A DNA stretch of 64,000 nucleotides from Aeromicrobium sp. (GTDB taxonomy: Bacteria > Actinomycetota > Actinomycetes > Propionibacteriales > Nocardioidaceae): assembly GCA_014377785.1 (NCBI GenBank), contig JACMOZ010000038.1, positions 88,513 to 152,512 of the forward strand. Direction: 5' to 3'. The notes under the pieces were generated by a model, which worked only from the letters and a program-made list of their open reading frames with translations, ran no database searches and had not been told where the DNA came from. Both the position numbers and the translations under genes were made by a program. This document shows, piece after piece, positions 15,583-24,694 of the stretch (the first letter of the stretch is position 1; every line of letters begins with the position of its first letter).

Positions 15583-16836
15583 CTAGACCTTGAAAAACGT
15601 CTTCGTGTAATCCAACGCCTCAACGAGTGCATCAATTTCCTCACGCACGGTATAGAGGTAGAAAGACGCACGAGTCGTCGATTGGACGCCGAAGCGCAAA
15701 TGGGCCGGCTTGGCACAGTGGTGACCTGCGCGAACGGCCACACCTTGTGAATCGAGCAGTTGGCTGACGTCGTGGGGGTGCACACCATCGAGAGTGAAAC
15801 TGATCGCCCCACCACGCATCACGGCCTCTTTGGGGCCGACCACGGTGAGCCCGCCGACCTCGTGGAGACGATCAAGTGCGTAGGCGGTGATCTCGCGCTC
15901 GTGCTCGGCGACGTTGTGCATGCCGAGGGTGCTGAGGTAGTCGACCGCGGCACCCAGACCAATGGCCTGGGCGATCGGCGGGGTGCCTGCTTCGAAACGG
16001 GAGGGAGGAGCCGCGTAGGTCGAACGCTCCATGGTGACAGTTTCGATCATTTCGCCGCCGCCGAGAAATGGCGGGAGTTCGGCGAGCAGTTCATAACGAC
16101 CCCATAGGACGCCGATGCCGGTCGGCCCGAGCATTTTGTGACCGGTGAACGCCACGAAGTCTGCACCAAGGGCGGCCATGTCGACCGGGAGCTGGGGCAC
16201 CGCTTGCGAACCGTCGACCACGACGAGCGCTCCGACCGAATGCGCCTTCGCGATGATCTGGTCAAGCGGATTGACGGTGCCGAGCATATTGGACACCCAC
16301 GTCACCGAGACGACCTTGGTGCGCTCGGTGATCAGGCTGTCGATGTTGGACAGGTCCAACCGGCCTTCATCGGTCACGCCAAACCACGTGAGAGTGGCTC
16401 CGGTCCGCTGCGTGAGCAGTTGCCACGGCACGATGTTGGAGTGATGCTCCATCTCGGTGATCACAACATCATCGCCGGGACCCACGCGGCCAGCGTCGCC
16501 GAGGACGCGGGCCACCAGGTTGAGCGCTTCGGAAGCGTTCTTGGTGAACACGACTTCGTCGCGGCTGGGTGCGCCGATGAACGCTGCGACCTTGTCACGG
16601 GCGTCTTCAAAAGCAGCGCTCGCTTCGGCGCCGAGTTGGTGCATCGCCCGGGCGACATTGGCGTTGTGCATCCGGTAATGATCGTCAATCGCAGCAATCA
16701 CGCTTGCCGGCTTCTGCGAAGTGTTGGCGCTGTCGAGATAGACCAAGGGTTTGTCGTCGGCAAGGCGGCGCGACAAAATCGGGAAGTCTTCCCGGATTTT
16801 TGTCACGTCGTAGGTCGACGCCTTGGCCTCAATCAC
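15583..16836 (-). CDS. sufS: cysteine desulfurase SufS
   Basis: PLP enzyme that takes sulfur from cysteine for Fe-S cluster assembly, 417 aa. Lys234 in FTGHKMLGPTG forms the PLP aldimine. His131-His132 (MEHHSNIVPW) and the region VVVDGSQAVPQ line the cofactor site. The active-site Cys374 is in RAGHHCAKP, the short-loop type of group II (SufS) enzymes that need SufU. The start is a GTG with GGGAG about 6 nt upstream. It lies 67 bp after sufC, a gap filled by two direct repeats. Confidence 0.96.
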   Translation of the reverse strand: MIEAKASTYDVTKIREDFPILSRRLADDKPLVYLDSANTSQKPASVIAAIDDHYRMHNANVARAMHQLGAEASAAFEDARDKVAAFIGAPSRDEVVFTKNASEALNLVARVLGDAGRVGPGDDVVITEMEHHSNIVPWQLLTQRTGATLTWFGVTDEGRLDLSNIDSLITERTKVVSVTWVSNMLGTVNPLDQIIAKAHSVGALVVVDGSQAVPQLPVDMAALGADFVAFTGHKMLGPTGIGVLWGRYELLAELPPFLGGGEMIETVTMERSTYAAPPSRFEAGTPPIAQAIGLGAAVDYLSTLGMHNVAEHEREITAYALDRLHEVGGLTVVGPKEAVMRGGAISFTLDGVHPHDVSQLLDSQGVAVRAGHHCAKPAHLRFGVQSTTRASFYLYTVREEIDALVEALDYTKTFFKV

Positions 16837-16844
16837 ACTTTCTC

Positions 16845-16890
16845 CCTTTTGCGAGCAAAGCTCACTGTGTCCTTTTTGCGAGCAAAGCTC
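16845..16890. repeat. two direct repeats between sufC and sufS
   Basis: CCTTTTGCGAGCAAAGCTC at 16845-16863 and CCTTTTTGCGAGCAAAGCTC at 16871-16890, offset 26 bp. Each contains the small inverted repeat GAGC-AAA-GCTC. This is the only sizeable gap inside the otherwise tight SUF operon. Confidence 0.75.
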
Positions 16891-16903
16891 CCAGCGCCTA
16901 TTG

Positions 16904-17665
16904 TCACCGTGCGGCGGCCTTCACGTACTTGTCGTAGCCCTCGGCCTCGAGCTGGTCGGCAAGTTCCCGGCCGCCCTGCTCGGCAACGCGACCAGCCACG
17001 AACACGTGGACGAAGTCGGGCTTGATGTATTGCAGGATGCGGGTGTAGTGAGTGATGAGAAGTACGCCGCGGTCGCCCTGTGCGCTAAAGCGGTTGACGC
17101 CGGCCGACACGATGCGCAGAGCGTCGATGTCCAGACCAGAATCGGTCTCATCGAGAACCGCGAATTTGGGGTTGAGGAGTTCCAGCTGGGCGATCTCGTG
17201 GCGTTTCTTTTCGCCACCGGAGAATCCCTCATTGACGCTGCGCTGCGCGAATTCCTTGTCCAGCGTGACGCGCGCGAGCGCTTCATTGACGTCCTTGATC
17301 CAGGTGCGGAGCTTCGGGGCTTCACCGTCGATCGCGGTCTTGGCAGTCCGAAGGAAGTTGGCGACCGAGACGCCGGGAACCTCGACGGGATACTGCATGG
17401 CAAGGAACAAACCCGCGCGGGCGCGCTCGTCGACCTTCATCGACAAGATGTCGACGCCGTCGAGAGTGGCCGAACCGCCGGTGACCTTGTATTTGGGATG
17501 ACCTGCGATCGAATAGGCAAGTGTCGACTTGCCCGAACCGTTGGGACCCATGATGGCGTGAATTTCACCGGTCTTCACGGTCAGATCGACACCGCGAAGG
17601 ATCTCCTTTGAGCCCTCTTCGGTATCAACCGAGACGTGAAGGTCCTTGATTTCCAAGGTGGCCAT
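16904..17665 (-). CDS. sufC: SufC ATPase of the SufBCD scaffold
   Basis: ABC-type ATPase that drives conformational change in SufB/SufD during cluster assembly; soluble. The 253-aa chain has Walker A GPNGSGKST, signature FSGGEKKRHEIAQ, Walker B VLDETDSGLD and switch His in LITHYTRIL. The E-T-D-S-G-L-D form of Walker B is typical of SufC. It follows the Rieske gene by 6 bp. Confidence 0.96.
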   Translation of the reverse strand: MATLEIKDLHVSVDTEEGSKEILRGVDLTVKTGEIHAIMGPNGSGKSTLAYSIAGHPKYKVTGGSATLDGVDILSMKVDERARAGLFLAMQYPVEVPGVSVANFLRTAKTAIDGEAPKLRTWIKDVNEALARVTLDKEFAQRSVNEGFSGGEKKRHEIAQLELLNPKFAVLDETDSGLDIDALRIVSAGVNRFSAQGDRGVLLITHYTRILQYIKPDFVHVFVAGRVAEQGGRELADQLEAEGYDKYVKAAAR

Positions 17666-17671
17666 GTGTTC

Positions 17672-18034
17672 TCAACTCCTGTGCATGGAGAGGTCGACCA
17701 GAACGGCGTCCCCCTCTAATTTGGTGGGATAAGTCTGTACGGGTTCGGTGGCGGGCAAGTTGAGCACCGCGCCGGTGCGGACATCGAAGCGGGAGCCGTG
17801 CAACCAGCATTCGATTTCACAGCCTTCGACGTCACCTTCGGATAGTGGGATCGCCGCGTGCGAGCATTCGTCCCGGATGGCATAGACATCGTCGCCGTCG
17901 CGCACGAGGGCGATCTCAACTCCGTCGACTTCGACGGCGAGAACACCTCCCTGAGGGACATCGGCGAATGCAACTGCCATCACAAAGTCCTCGGACTTAG
18001 TGGGCAGCGCAGCACCGGTATCGAAATCACTCAC
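17672..18034 (-). CDS. Rieske-type [2Fe-2S] ferredoxin of the SUF operon
   Basis: A 120-aa soluble ferredoxin-like protein. Rieske ligands: Cys57 and His59 in CSHAAIPL, Cys76 and His79 in CWLHGSRFD. It resembles the ferredoxin part of non-heme ring oxygenases and sits between sufD and sufC in many actinobacterial SUF operons. A role in electron supply or as a cluster client is inference. It overlaps sufD by 4 bp. Confidence 0.92.
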   Translation of the reverse strand: MSDFDTGAALPTKSEDFVMAVAFADVPQGGVLAVEVDGVEIALVRDGDDVYAIRDECSHAAIPLSEGDVEGCEIECWLHGSRFDVRTGAVLNLPATEPVQTYPTKLEGDAVLVDLSMHRS

Positions 18035-19200
18035 GCGATACTTCCGGCATTCTTGGCTAGTTCACCTTCGACTGCCGACATCAGCCGTGCTTCGATCTGA
18101 TCGACTCCAATGCGGCGGATGATGGCGTTGAAAAAACCGTGCACCACGAGGTTGCGGGCTTCGGCTTCGGTGATTCCTCGGCTCTGCAAATAGAACAAGT
18201 GCTCGTCGTCGAAGCGTCCCGTCGTGCTCGAGTGGCCGGCGCCTTGGATCTCGCCGGTCTCGATCTCGAGGTTCGGGATCGAGTCGGCACGGCAACCGTC
18301 GGTCAACACGAGGTTGTCGTTGCTCTCGAACGTGTCGATGCCTTCGGCCTCCTTGCGGATGAGCACGTCACCGACCCATACGGCGTGTGCGCCCTTGCCC
18401 TGCAAAGCGCCTTTGTATTCGACCTTGCTCTTGGTCTTGGGCGCGTTGTGGTCGACAAACAGTCGGTGTTCGATGTGCTGGCCGGCATCGGCGAAATAGA
18501 CGCCAAGCATTTCGGCCTGGCCACCGGGTCCCGCAAAGTCGACCGAACAGTTGAGGCGTACGAGGTTGCCGCCGAGCGAGACCGCGACGTGCTTGTAGGT
18601 CGCATCGCGGCCGACATTGCCGTGGTGATGAGCCACGTGAACCGCGTCATCGTCCCAGTCCTGGATCGACACAAGCGTCAGGTTGGCACCGTCGTTGACC
18701 TTGACCTCGACGTTGGCCGCAACGACGGCGCTGCCGACATGGTCGAGAATGATCGTGGCCTTGGCGAACTGGCCGATCTCGATGAAGATGTGGCCGAAAC
18801 TGGTGCCATCGATGCCTTCGCCGCGCAGCGTAAGATTGATCGGTTCGGCGATCTCGGCGTTGGCCGGGATGTCGATGATGGTCGCCTTGCCGAAACTGTG
18901 CCATGCCTGAGCGCTGACACGATCGGTCGGCGTGTAGACCGAACCGAGGCGGGCGTCATCGCGGCCCACGGCCTGGAAAGTGACCCGGGGATCGGCGTCG
19001 ACGGTTGCAACGATCTTGCCGTCGGCCGCGAAGGACCCGTCGTGCAGACCCTTGAGTCGTTTGATTGGAGTGAACCGCCAGGCCTCCTCCATGCCCTTGG
19101 GCACCTCAAAATGATCGAGATCGAAGGACCCCGGTGCGTGGAGATACTCGCGCCCGCTCGGGGTCTCGATGGCCTCGGCAACGTTGTTGGTGACGGTCAA
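18031..19200 (-). CDS. sufD: SufD scaffold subunit
   Basis: Partner of SufB in the SufBC2D complex that builds Fe-S clusters. The 389-aa chain carries the beta-helix core of the family ([20 protein letters not shown]) and the helical C-terminus ([19 protein letters not shown]). Near the end of the core, [12 protein letters not shown] contains the His that corresponds to the SufD cluster-site His. It overlaps both neighbours by 4 bp. Confidence 0.95.
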   Translation of the reverse strand: MTVTNNVAEAIETPSGREYLHAPGSFDLDHFEVPKGMEEAWRFTPIKRLKGLHDGSFAADGKIVATVDADPRVTFQAVGRDDARLGSVYTPTDRVSAQAWHSFGKATIIDIPANAEIAEPINLTLRGEGIDGTSFGHIFIEIGQFAKATIILDHVGSAVVAANVEVKVNDGANLTLVSIQDWDDDAVHVAHHHGNVGRDATYKHVAVSLGGNLVRLNCSVDFAGPGGQAEMLGVYFADAGQHIEHRLFVDHNAPKTKSKVEYKGALQGKGAHAVWVGDVLIRKEAEGIDTFESNDNLVLTDGCRADSIPNLEIETGEIQGAGHSSTTGRFDDEHLFYLQSRGITEAEARNLVVHGFFNAIIRRIGVDQIEARLMSAVEGELAKNAGSIA

Positions 19201-20636
19201 CCGACTGCGCCTTCCATTTGAAGTTCGATAAGACGGTTGAGCTCGAGGGCGTACTCCATCGGGAGTTCGCGCGCGATGGGCTCGACGAACCCACGGACGA
19301 TCATCGCCATCGCTTCGTCTTCTTCCATACCCCGGCTCATGAAGTAGAACAACTGGTCATCGCTGAGCTTGGACACCGTGGCCTCATGGCCGAGCGTGAC
19401 ATCGTCTTCACGTACGTCGACATACGGGTAGGTGTCTGAGCGGCTGATCTGGTCGACAAGGAGCGCATCGCACTTGACAGTGCTCTTGGAGCCCTTGGCG
19501 CCTTCGAGCACCTGCAGCAGTCCGCGGTAGGACGAACGTCCGCCGCCGCGGGCCACCGACTTGCTCAGGATCGAGCTCGACGTGTTGGGGGCGGCATGCA
19601 CCATCTTGGCGCCGGCGTCCTGGTGCTGTCCTTCACCCGAGAAAGCAACCGACAGCGTCTCGCCACGAGCGTGTTCGCCCATCAGGTAGACGGCGGGGTA
19701 CTTCATAGTGACCTTGGAGCCGATATTGCCGTCGACCCATTCCATCGTCGCGCCTTCTTCACAGACGGCGCGCTTGGTGACGAGGTTGTAGACGTTGTTC
19801 GACCAGTTCTGGATCGTCGTGTAGCGGCAACGGCCGCCCTTTTTGACGATGATCTCGACGACGGCGGAGTGCAATGAGTCCGAGGAGTAGATCGGCGCGG
19901 TGCAGCCTTCGACGTAATGCACGTAGGCGCCTTCATCGACGATGATCAGCGTGCGCTCGAACTGGCCCATGTTCTCGGTATTGATCCGGAAGTAGGCCTG
20001 CAATGGGATGTCGACGTGGACACCCTTGGGCACGTAAATGAACGAGCCGCCGGACCATACGGCCGAGTTGAGCGCGGAGAACTTGTTGTCGCCGATCGGG
20101 ATGATCGTCGCGAAGTATTCGCGGAACAATTCGGGCTGTTCCTTGAGCGCCGTATCTGTGTCGAGGAAGAGTACGCCTTGTTCTTCGAGGTCTTTGCGGA
20201 TCGAGTGATAGACGACTTCGGATTCATACTGAGCAGCGACGCCAGAGACGAGGCGCTGCTTCTCGGCTTCGGGGATGCCCAGGCGATCGTAGGTGTTCTT
20301 GATGTCTGCGGGCAGGTCATCCCAGGTGGCGGCCTGCTTTTCGGTCGAGCGCACGAAATATTTGATGTTGTCGAAGTGGATGCCGCTGAGGTCCGCACCC
20401 CAATTGGGCATCGGCTTGCGGCCGAAGAGTTTGAGGCCCTTCAGACGCATATCGAGCATCCATTCGGGTTCGCTCTTGAGTGCCGAGATGTTGCGTACGA
20501 CGTCTTCGGAAAGACCGCGCTTCGCGTTGGCTCCGGACGTGTCGTTGTCGGACCAGCCGAAGTCATAGTGGCCGAGGTCCTTGAGTTGTGGGTTTGCCTG
20601 CTCAACCTTGTTTGGCGCACTCGTGGTCGAAGTCAT
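19197..20636 (-). CDS. sufB: SufB scaffold subunit
   Basis: Main Fe-S scaffold of the SUF system, 479 aa. Family landmarks: an N-terminal [52 protein letters not shown] with the conserved Cys, [17 protein letters not shown] and the C-terminal [19 protein letters not shown]. The track start at 20684 lies inside sufR; the ATG at 20636 has GAGAGGG upstream and overlaps the sufR stop by 4 bp. Confidence 0.96.
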   Translation of the reverse strand: MTSTTSAPNKVEQANPQLKDLGHYDFGWSDNDTSGANAKRGLSEDVVRNISALKSEPEWMLDMRLKGLKLFGRKPMPNWGADLSGIHFDNIKYFVRSTEKQAATWDDLPADIKNTYDRLGIPEAEKQRLVSGVAAQYESEVVYHSIRKDLEEQGVLFLDTDTALKEQPELFREYFATIIPIGDNKFSALNSAVWSGGSFIYVPKGVHVDIPLQAYFRINTENMGQFERTLIIVDEGAYVHYVEGCTAPIYSSDSLHSAVVEIIVKKGGRCRYTTIQNWSNNVYNLVTKRAVCEEGATMEWVDGNIGSKVTMKYPAVYLMGEHARGETLSVAFSGEGQHQDAGAKMVHAAPNTSSSILSKSVARGGGRSSYRGLLQVLEGAKGSKSTVKCDALLVDQISRSDTYPYVDVREDDVTLGHEATVSKLSDDQLFYFMSRGMEEDEAMAMIVRGFVEPIARELPMEYALELNRLIELQMEGAVG

Positions 20637-21319
20637 GTGTTGGCCCTCTCTTCTGCGGAAAAATGCGGGATGTTGGTCGTGCACACGCCATCGCCGTGGG
20701 CGATGGTGGCAAGTCGCTGGACGTGGCTGCCGAGCAGTCGCGAGAACATTTCGGCCTCGGCTTCACACAATTGGGGGAATTCCTCGGCCACATGGGCAAC
20801 CGGGCAGTGGTGCTGGCAGACCTGCGAGCCGCTGGGCGCATTTTTGGCCGAGGCGGCATAACCGTCCTGGCTCAGGGCTTCGGCGAGGATCCCGGCGTGG
20901 TGTTCGGGCGCGGCGGCCTGGATCAGTGGGCGTATGCGGGCCTCGAGTTCGACGACCCGTTGGCGGGCGAAGGCCTGCACGGCCGCGTCTCCCCCGGTGC
21001 TCTGCAGATATCGCAGCGCGTCGGTGGCCAGATCGTCATAAGCCTGATCGAAATGATCGCGACCGGCGTCGGTCACGACAAAGACCTTGGCCGGTCGGCC
21101 GCGTCCCCGTGCACCGTTGATGCGCTGGTCACGCGCTTCGATAACGCCATCGGCAAGTAGGACGTCGAGATGCCGGCGCACCGCGGCCGGGGTTAGCCGG
21201 AGTCTCTGGGCAAGGTCGACCGCCGTGGACGGGCCCTCAGTCATGATCGAATTGGCGACTCGTTCACGGGTAGGCGCGTCGTCAACAGACGACGCCTGCT
21301 CGACCCGGATGTTTTTCAC
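20633..21319 (-). CDS. sufR: SufR transcriptional repressor
   Basis: Fe-S-sensing regulator that heads actinobacterial SUF operons. The 228-aa protein has an N-terminal winged helix-turn-helix ([20 protein letters not shown], then [16 protein letters not shown]) and a C-terminal cluster site with Cys168, Cys172 (CQHHC), Cys185 and Cys213. The GTG start lies inside a candidate operator and has no ribosome site, so it may be leaderless. First gene of the operon; 4-bp overlap with sufB. Autoregulation is expected from the family and not proven here. Confidence 0.93.
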   Translation of the reverse strand: MKNIRVEQASSVDDAPTRERVANSIMTEGPSTAVDLAQRLRLTPAAVRRHLDVLLADGVIEARDQRINGARGRGRPAKVFVVTDAGRDHFDQAYDDLATDALRYLQSTGGDAAVQAFARQRVVELEARIRPLIQAAAPEHHAGILAEALSQDGYAASAKNAPSGSQVCQHHCPVAHVAEEFPQLCEAEAEMFSRLLGSHVQRLATIAHGDGVCTTNIPHFSAEERANT

Positions 21320-21368
21320 TACACAAGTGTGCCTTTAATCATCTGAGCGTTCAACAAAGGTATGCCTT
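21316..21368. promoter_or_regulatory. candidate SufR operator region
   Basis: TCACT-ACACA-AGTGT (21316-21330) is an inverted repeat covering the sufR GTG. A 14-bp direct repeat, CACAAGTGTGCCTT (21322-21335) and CAAAGGTATGCCTT (21355-21368), matches in 11 of 14 positions with an offset of 33 bp, about three helical turns. The ACACT-N5-AGTGA form resembles the mycobacterial SufR site as I recall it. Confidence 0.45.
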
Positions 21369-21384
21369 AGTAGTGCCGCTCGCC

Positions 21385-21448
21385 CCCAGATTTGTGCGCA
21401 TACGGCCACAATCTTGGAAAAAAATCGCCGTCTGCGCACAAATCTGGG
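21385..21448. repeat. 64-bp palindromic element, copy 2
   Basis: Arms 21385-21406 and 21427-21448 match in 21 of 22 positions (consensus CCCAGATTTGTGCGCATACG, then GC), separated by 20 nt. It lies between the divergent sufR and primase-polymerase genes. Copy 1 is at 5258-5321. Confidence 0.85.
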
Positions 21449-21452
21449 CCGT

Positions 21453-21458
21453 TAGAGT
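21453..21458 (+). promoter_or_regulatory. -10 hexamer, leaderless start of primase-polymerase
   Basis: TAGAGT, 7 nt before the ATG at 21466 and only 4 bp after the palindromic element. Confidence 0.5.
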
Positions 21459-21465
21459 GCTTGCC

Positions 21466-22518
21466 ATGGCATCTGAGGCAGTTGAGATCGACGCGGGCGG
21501 GCGCTCCGTTCGAGTGTCCAGCCCCTCACGGGTGATCTTCCCCGCGACGGAACGGACCACCGAGATCACCAAACTCGAGGTGGCGCAATTTTATGTCGAC
21601 GTCGAAGACGGTCTTATGCGCGCGCTCCGCAATCGGCCGACGACCCTGGAACGCTGGCCAAAGGGCGTCCTCGCGGGTATGAAACTCTCGACCGCCGGCA
21701 GCACCGGTGATGCGTTTTATCAAAAACGGGTACCCCGCGGCGCGCCCCCGTACCTCGAGACGGCCCGCATCACGTTCCCTTCCGGTCGCGAAGCCGACGA
21801 GGTATGTCCTACCGAGATTGCCTCTGCCGCCTGGGCTGCGCACATGGGCACAATTACTTTTCATCCCTGGCCGGTGCGCCGCGACCGGCCCGACCATCCC
21901 GACGAATTACGGATCGACCTCGACCCGCAGCCCGGGACCGATTTCCACGACGCCGTTCGTGTCGCCGGCGACCTCCATAGTTTGCTCGACGAAATCGGCA
22001 TCACGGCATACCCGAAGACGAGTGGAAACCGAGGCGTCCATGTATTCATACGCATCGAACCGCGCTGGACGTTCGTGGACGTGCGGCACGCCGCCATTGC
22101 ACTCGGGCGCGAACTGGCGCGGCGTTCGAACGGCGTGACGATGAATTGGTGGAAAGAAGAGCGCGGTGCCAACATTTTTGTCGACTTCAACCAGAATTGC
22201 CGCGATCGAACGATGGCCAGCGCTTATAGCCTGCGCTCGATCGCGGGAGCGCCCGTTTCCACGCCGGTGACTTGGGACGAATTGACCGACGTCAAGGATC
22301 CTCGCGACTTCAACCTGCATACCGTACCTTCGCGCCTGGCCAAAATTGGCGATCCGCACGCCACGATCGATGACGTGGAGCATTCGCTCGACACGCTGCT
22401 CGAGTGGTGGGAGCGAGATCTCAGTAACGGTCTCGGCGAAATGCCGTTCCCGCCCGACTACCCAAAAATGCCCGGCGAGCCAAAACGAGTCCAGCCCAGC
22501 AAGGCCAAGTCCCCGTAA
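21466..22518 (+). CDS. LigD-type primase-polymerase domain protein (PrimPol)
   Basis: Stand-alone archaeo-eukaryotic-primase-type polymerase related to the LigD polymerase domain, 350 aa. Visible family marks: TTLERWPKGV, FYQKRVPRGAPPYL, then DELRIDLDPQPGTDFHD with the two metal-binding Asp (DLD), KTSGNRGVHVFI, and LARRSNGVTMNWWKEERG. Mycobacterial homologues (PrimPol-C / LigD2-like) work with LigC in gap-filling excision repair. It converges on such a ligase here. The track start at 21373 runs through the palindromic element; the ATG at 21466 has TAGAGT 7 nt upstream. Confidence 0.9.
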   Translation: MASEAVEIDAGGRSVRVSSPSRVIFPATERTTEITKLEVAQFYVDVEDGLMRALRNRPTTLERWPKGVLAGMKLSTAGSTGDAFYQKRVPRGAPPYLETARITFPSGREADEVCPTEIASAAWAAHMGTITFHPWPVRRDRPDHPDELRIDLDPQPGTDFHDAVRVAGDLHSLLDEIGITAYPKTSGNRGVHVFIRIEPRWTFVDVRHAAIALGRELARRSNGVTMNWWKEERGANIFVDFNQNCRDRTMASAYSLRSIAGAPVSTPVTWDELTDVKDPRDFNLHTVPSRLAKIGDPHATIDDVEHSLDTLLEWWERDLSNGLGEMPFPPDYPKMPGEPKRVQPSKAKSP

Positions 22519-22563
22519 CGTCATAAAAAACGTGGCTTCTGGGCCGCCGCTTTTATGACGTTA
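22516..22563. terminator. bidirectional terminator-like inverted repeat
   Basis: TAACGTCATAAAA (22516-22528) and TTTTATGACGTTA (22551-22563) are perfect complements, with A/T runs facing a GC-rich centre. Each outer end is the TAA stop of one convergent gene (PrimPol and LigC-like). Confidence 0.7.
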
Positions 22564-23649
22564 TGAGGTGAGGACGTCCTTGAGGTCGTATTTGACGATC
22601 TCTTCAAGTTGGCCGTATCCGCAGGATTCGGGTTCGCGATCGGGGCGCCAGCGTTTGAATTGCGCCGTATGACGAAAACGCGTGCCCTCCATGTGTTCGT
22701 AGCCGACTTCGGCGACCCGTGTCGGTGCGAGGGGTACGAACGTCAAATCCTTGCCCGAACTCCATCGGGTCGTCGCGCCGGGCAGCCGGTCGTCAGCATG
22801 AGCGTCGGCGTCTTGCCAGCGGGCCCAGGGATGTTCGAAAAGATCCACCCGGAGTTCTGCAAGTTCGTCGATCAACTCGGCGCGCCGCGCATCCGTGAAC
22901 GAGGCGGCGACCCCCACATGCTGCAAACCGCCTTGTTCGTCATAAAGGCCGAGAAGCATCGATCCGAGCAGCGGCCGCTCTTCGCTCGAGGCCTTGTGAA
23001 GGCGATAACCGGCGACGACAACATCGGCTGTCCGGGCGTGCTTGATCTTGAGCATGGTGCGTCCGTTGGGGGCATACGGTTTGCCAAGAGGTTTGGCGAC
23101 GACTCCGTCGAGGCCGGCTCCTTCGAATTGTTCGAACCATTTCGCCGCCTTCGCGGGGTCCGTCGTCGTCCTGGTGACATGGATCGGCGGCTCCACCCCG
23201 GCGAGAGCCAACTCGAGTTGGCCGCGGCGTGCGGAAAACGGTTCGTCCATCAACGACTTGTCGCCGAGGGCCAACATGTCGAAAGCCACGAAGGAGGCCG
23301 GCGCCTCCGTTGCAAGAAGATTCACCCGTGACGCCGCTGGGTGGATCCGATCTGACAACCGATCGAATTCGAGTCGATCGCCGATCGCGATGAAGATCTC
23401 GCCGTCGAGGACACAACGCTGCGGCAACTGTGCCTTGAGCGCCTCAACCAGCTCGGGGAAATAGCGATTGAGTTCCTTGGTGGACCGGCTGGCGAGGACG
23501 ATCTCGTCGCCGTCGCGGAACACCAGGCAACGGAAACCATCCCATTTGGGCTCATAAGACAAGCCGCCGTCGAACTTCTGCGGGTCGGGAATCCCCTTGA
23601 CCGACTTCGCCAACATTGGCTTGACCGGCGGCATCACCGGGAGCTGCAT
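22561..23649 (-). CDS. ligC: ATP-dependent DNA ligase, LigC-like
   Basis: Nucleotidyltransferase plus OB-fold ligase, 362 aa, without primase or nuclease domains. Motif I is EPKWDGFR (AMP-accepting Lys), then VLASRSTKELNRYFPE (motif Ia/II), VLDGEIFIA (III), FVAFDMLALG (IIIa), GLDGVVAKPLGKPY (IV) and MLKIKHARTADVVV (V). This compact form matches LigC of mycobacteria, which acts with a PrimPol partner. No Ku gene is in the window. GAGG precedes the ATG; the TAA is in the shared terminator. Confidence 0.92.
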   Translation of the reverse strand: MQLPVMPPVKPMLAKSVKGIPDPQKFDGGLSYEPKWDGFRCLVFRDGDEIVLASRSTKELNRYFPELVEALKAQLPQRCVLDGEIFIAIGDRLEFDRLSDRIHPAASRVNLLATEAPASFVAFDMLALGDKSLMDEPFSARRGQLELALAGVEPPIHVTRTTTDPAKAAKWFEQFEGAGLDGVVAKPLGKPYAPNGRTMLKIKHARTADVVVAGYRLHKASSEERPLLGSMLLGLYDEQGGLQHVGVAASFTDARRAELIDELAELRVDLFEHPWARWQDADAHADDRLPGATTRWSSGKDLTFVPLAPTRVAEVGYEHMEGTRFRHTAQFKRWRPDREPESCGYGQLEEIVKYDLKDVLTS

Positions 23650-23773
23650 CTCGGCCTCGATTCGTATGGACGGGTGCCCTTCAGCCTAGGGCAAATGAGC
23701 AGCTTCGGCGGGAGCCGCATGGGTCCCGAACGCCGGCAATAAACCGGCATTGGTACCTCCCTACAATGGTCGG
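23650..23773. promoter_or_regulatory. divergent promoter region, ligC / ABC exporter
   Basis: Contains GCCGG-CAATAAA-CCGGC (a hairpin near 23735), and TAGGCT on the minus strand as a possible -10 for the ligase. On the plus strand TACAAT (23762-23767) lies 6 nt before the GTG at 23774, the best -10 match in the window. Confidence 0.5.
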
Positions 23774-24694
23774 GTGACTCAGCCCGCCGTCGAGGTCCTC
23801 GACCTTGCCATGCATTATGGCGCCGTCACCGCGGTTGACGGCCTCAACCTCGCGGTCTTCCCGGGAACAGTTACCGCCATTCTCGGTCCCAACGGCGCGG
23901 GCAAGACCACGACGATCGAAACCTGTGAGGGCTTCCGCAAGCCGCAGTCCGGCTCAGTCCGCGTCCTCGGCCTCGATCCGCGCGGAGACTCTCGCGAGCT
24001 CAGGCCCCGCGTTGGCGTCATGCTTCAAAACGGCGGCTCTTGGTCAGGTGTGCGTGCGCACGAGATGCTGCGCCACATCGCTTCGCTCCATGCCCATCCT
24101 CTCGATGTCGATGCCCTGATCGAGAGACTCGGCCTCGGTTCGTGCGGACGTACCCCTTATCGCCGTATGTCCGGTGGGCAACAACAGCGGCTCAGCCTGG
24201 CAATGGCGATCGTCGGCAGGCCCGAACTCGTGTTCCTCGACGAACCGACCGCCGGTCTCGATCCGCAAGCCCGCCACGCGACCTGGGACATCATCGGCGA
24301 ACTCCGGGACAACGGCGTGACCACGGTTTTGACCACGCACTTCATGAACGAAGCCGAGTCGCTTTCGGATTTCATCCACATCGTCGATGCCGGCAAGGTC
24401 ATCGCCTCGGGCACACCGGCCGAACTCAGCGGGTCCGGTGCCCGCAACACAGTGCGATTCACCGCTCACCCCGGCCTCGATGTCATCAGCCTGATGGCCG
24501 CACTTCCCCAGGGCACCAAGGTCGAGGAAGTCGGTGCGGGCGCCTACGTCATCTCCGGAGCCGTCGACCCGGCGCTCCTCGCGACGTTCACCGCGTGGTG
24601 TGCGGCCCACAACGTCCTCGCCGAATCCATGCTCGTCGAGCGCCAGACTCTCGAGGACCGTTTCCTCGACCTCACCGGAAGGGGTTTGCGATGA
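23774..24694 (+). CDS. ABC exporter ATP-binding subunit
   Basis: A 306-aa ATPase of the drug/oxidase-assembly exporter type: Walker A GPNGAGKTT, signature MSGGQQQRLSLAM, Walker B LVFLDEPTAGLD, switch His in LTTHFMNEAE, and a C-terminal regulatory extension of about 90 residues. Coupled by an ATGA overlap to its permease, and next to ctaA. In Actinobacteria this pair often sits beside heme A synthase genes; a link to oxidase biogenesis is inference. The GTG start is preferred to the track start because TACAAT is 6 nt before it. Confidence 0.9.
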   Translation: MTQPAVEVLDLAMHYGAVTAVDGLNLAVFPGTVTAILGPNGAGKTTTIETCEGFRKPQSGSVRVLGLDPRGDSRELRPRVGVMLQNGGSWSGVRAHEMLRHIASLHAHPLDVDALIERLGLGSCGRTPYRRMSGGQQQRLSLAMAIVGRPELVFLDEPTAGLDPQARHATWDIIGELRDNGVTTVLTTHFMNEAESLSDFIHIVDAGKVIASGTPAELSGSGARNTVRFTAHPGLDVISLMAALPQGTKVEEVGAGAYVISGAVDPALLATFTAWCAAHNVLAESMLVERQTLEDRFLDLTGRGLR

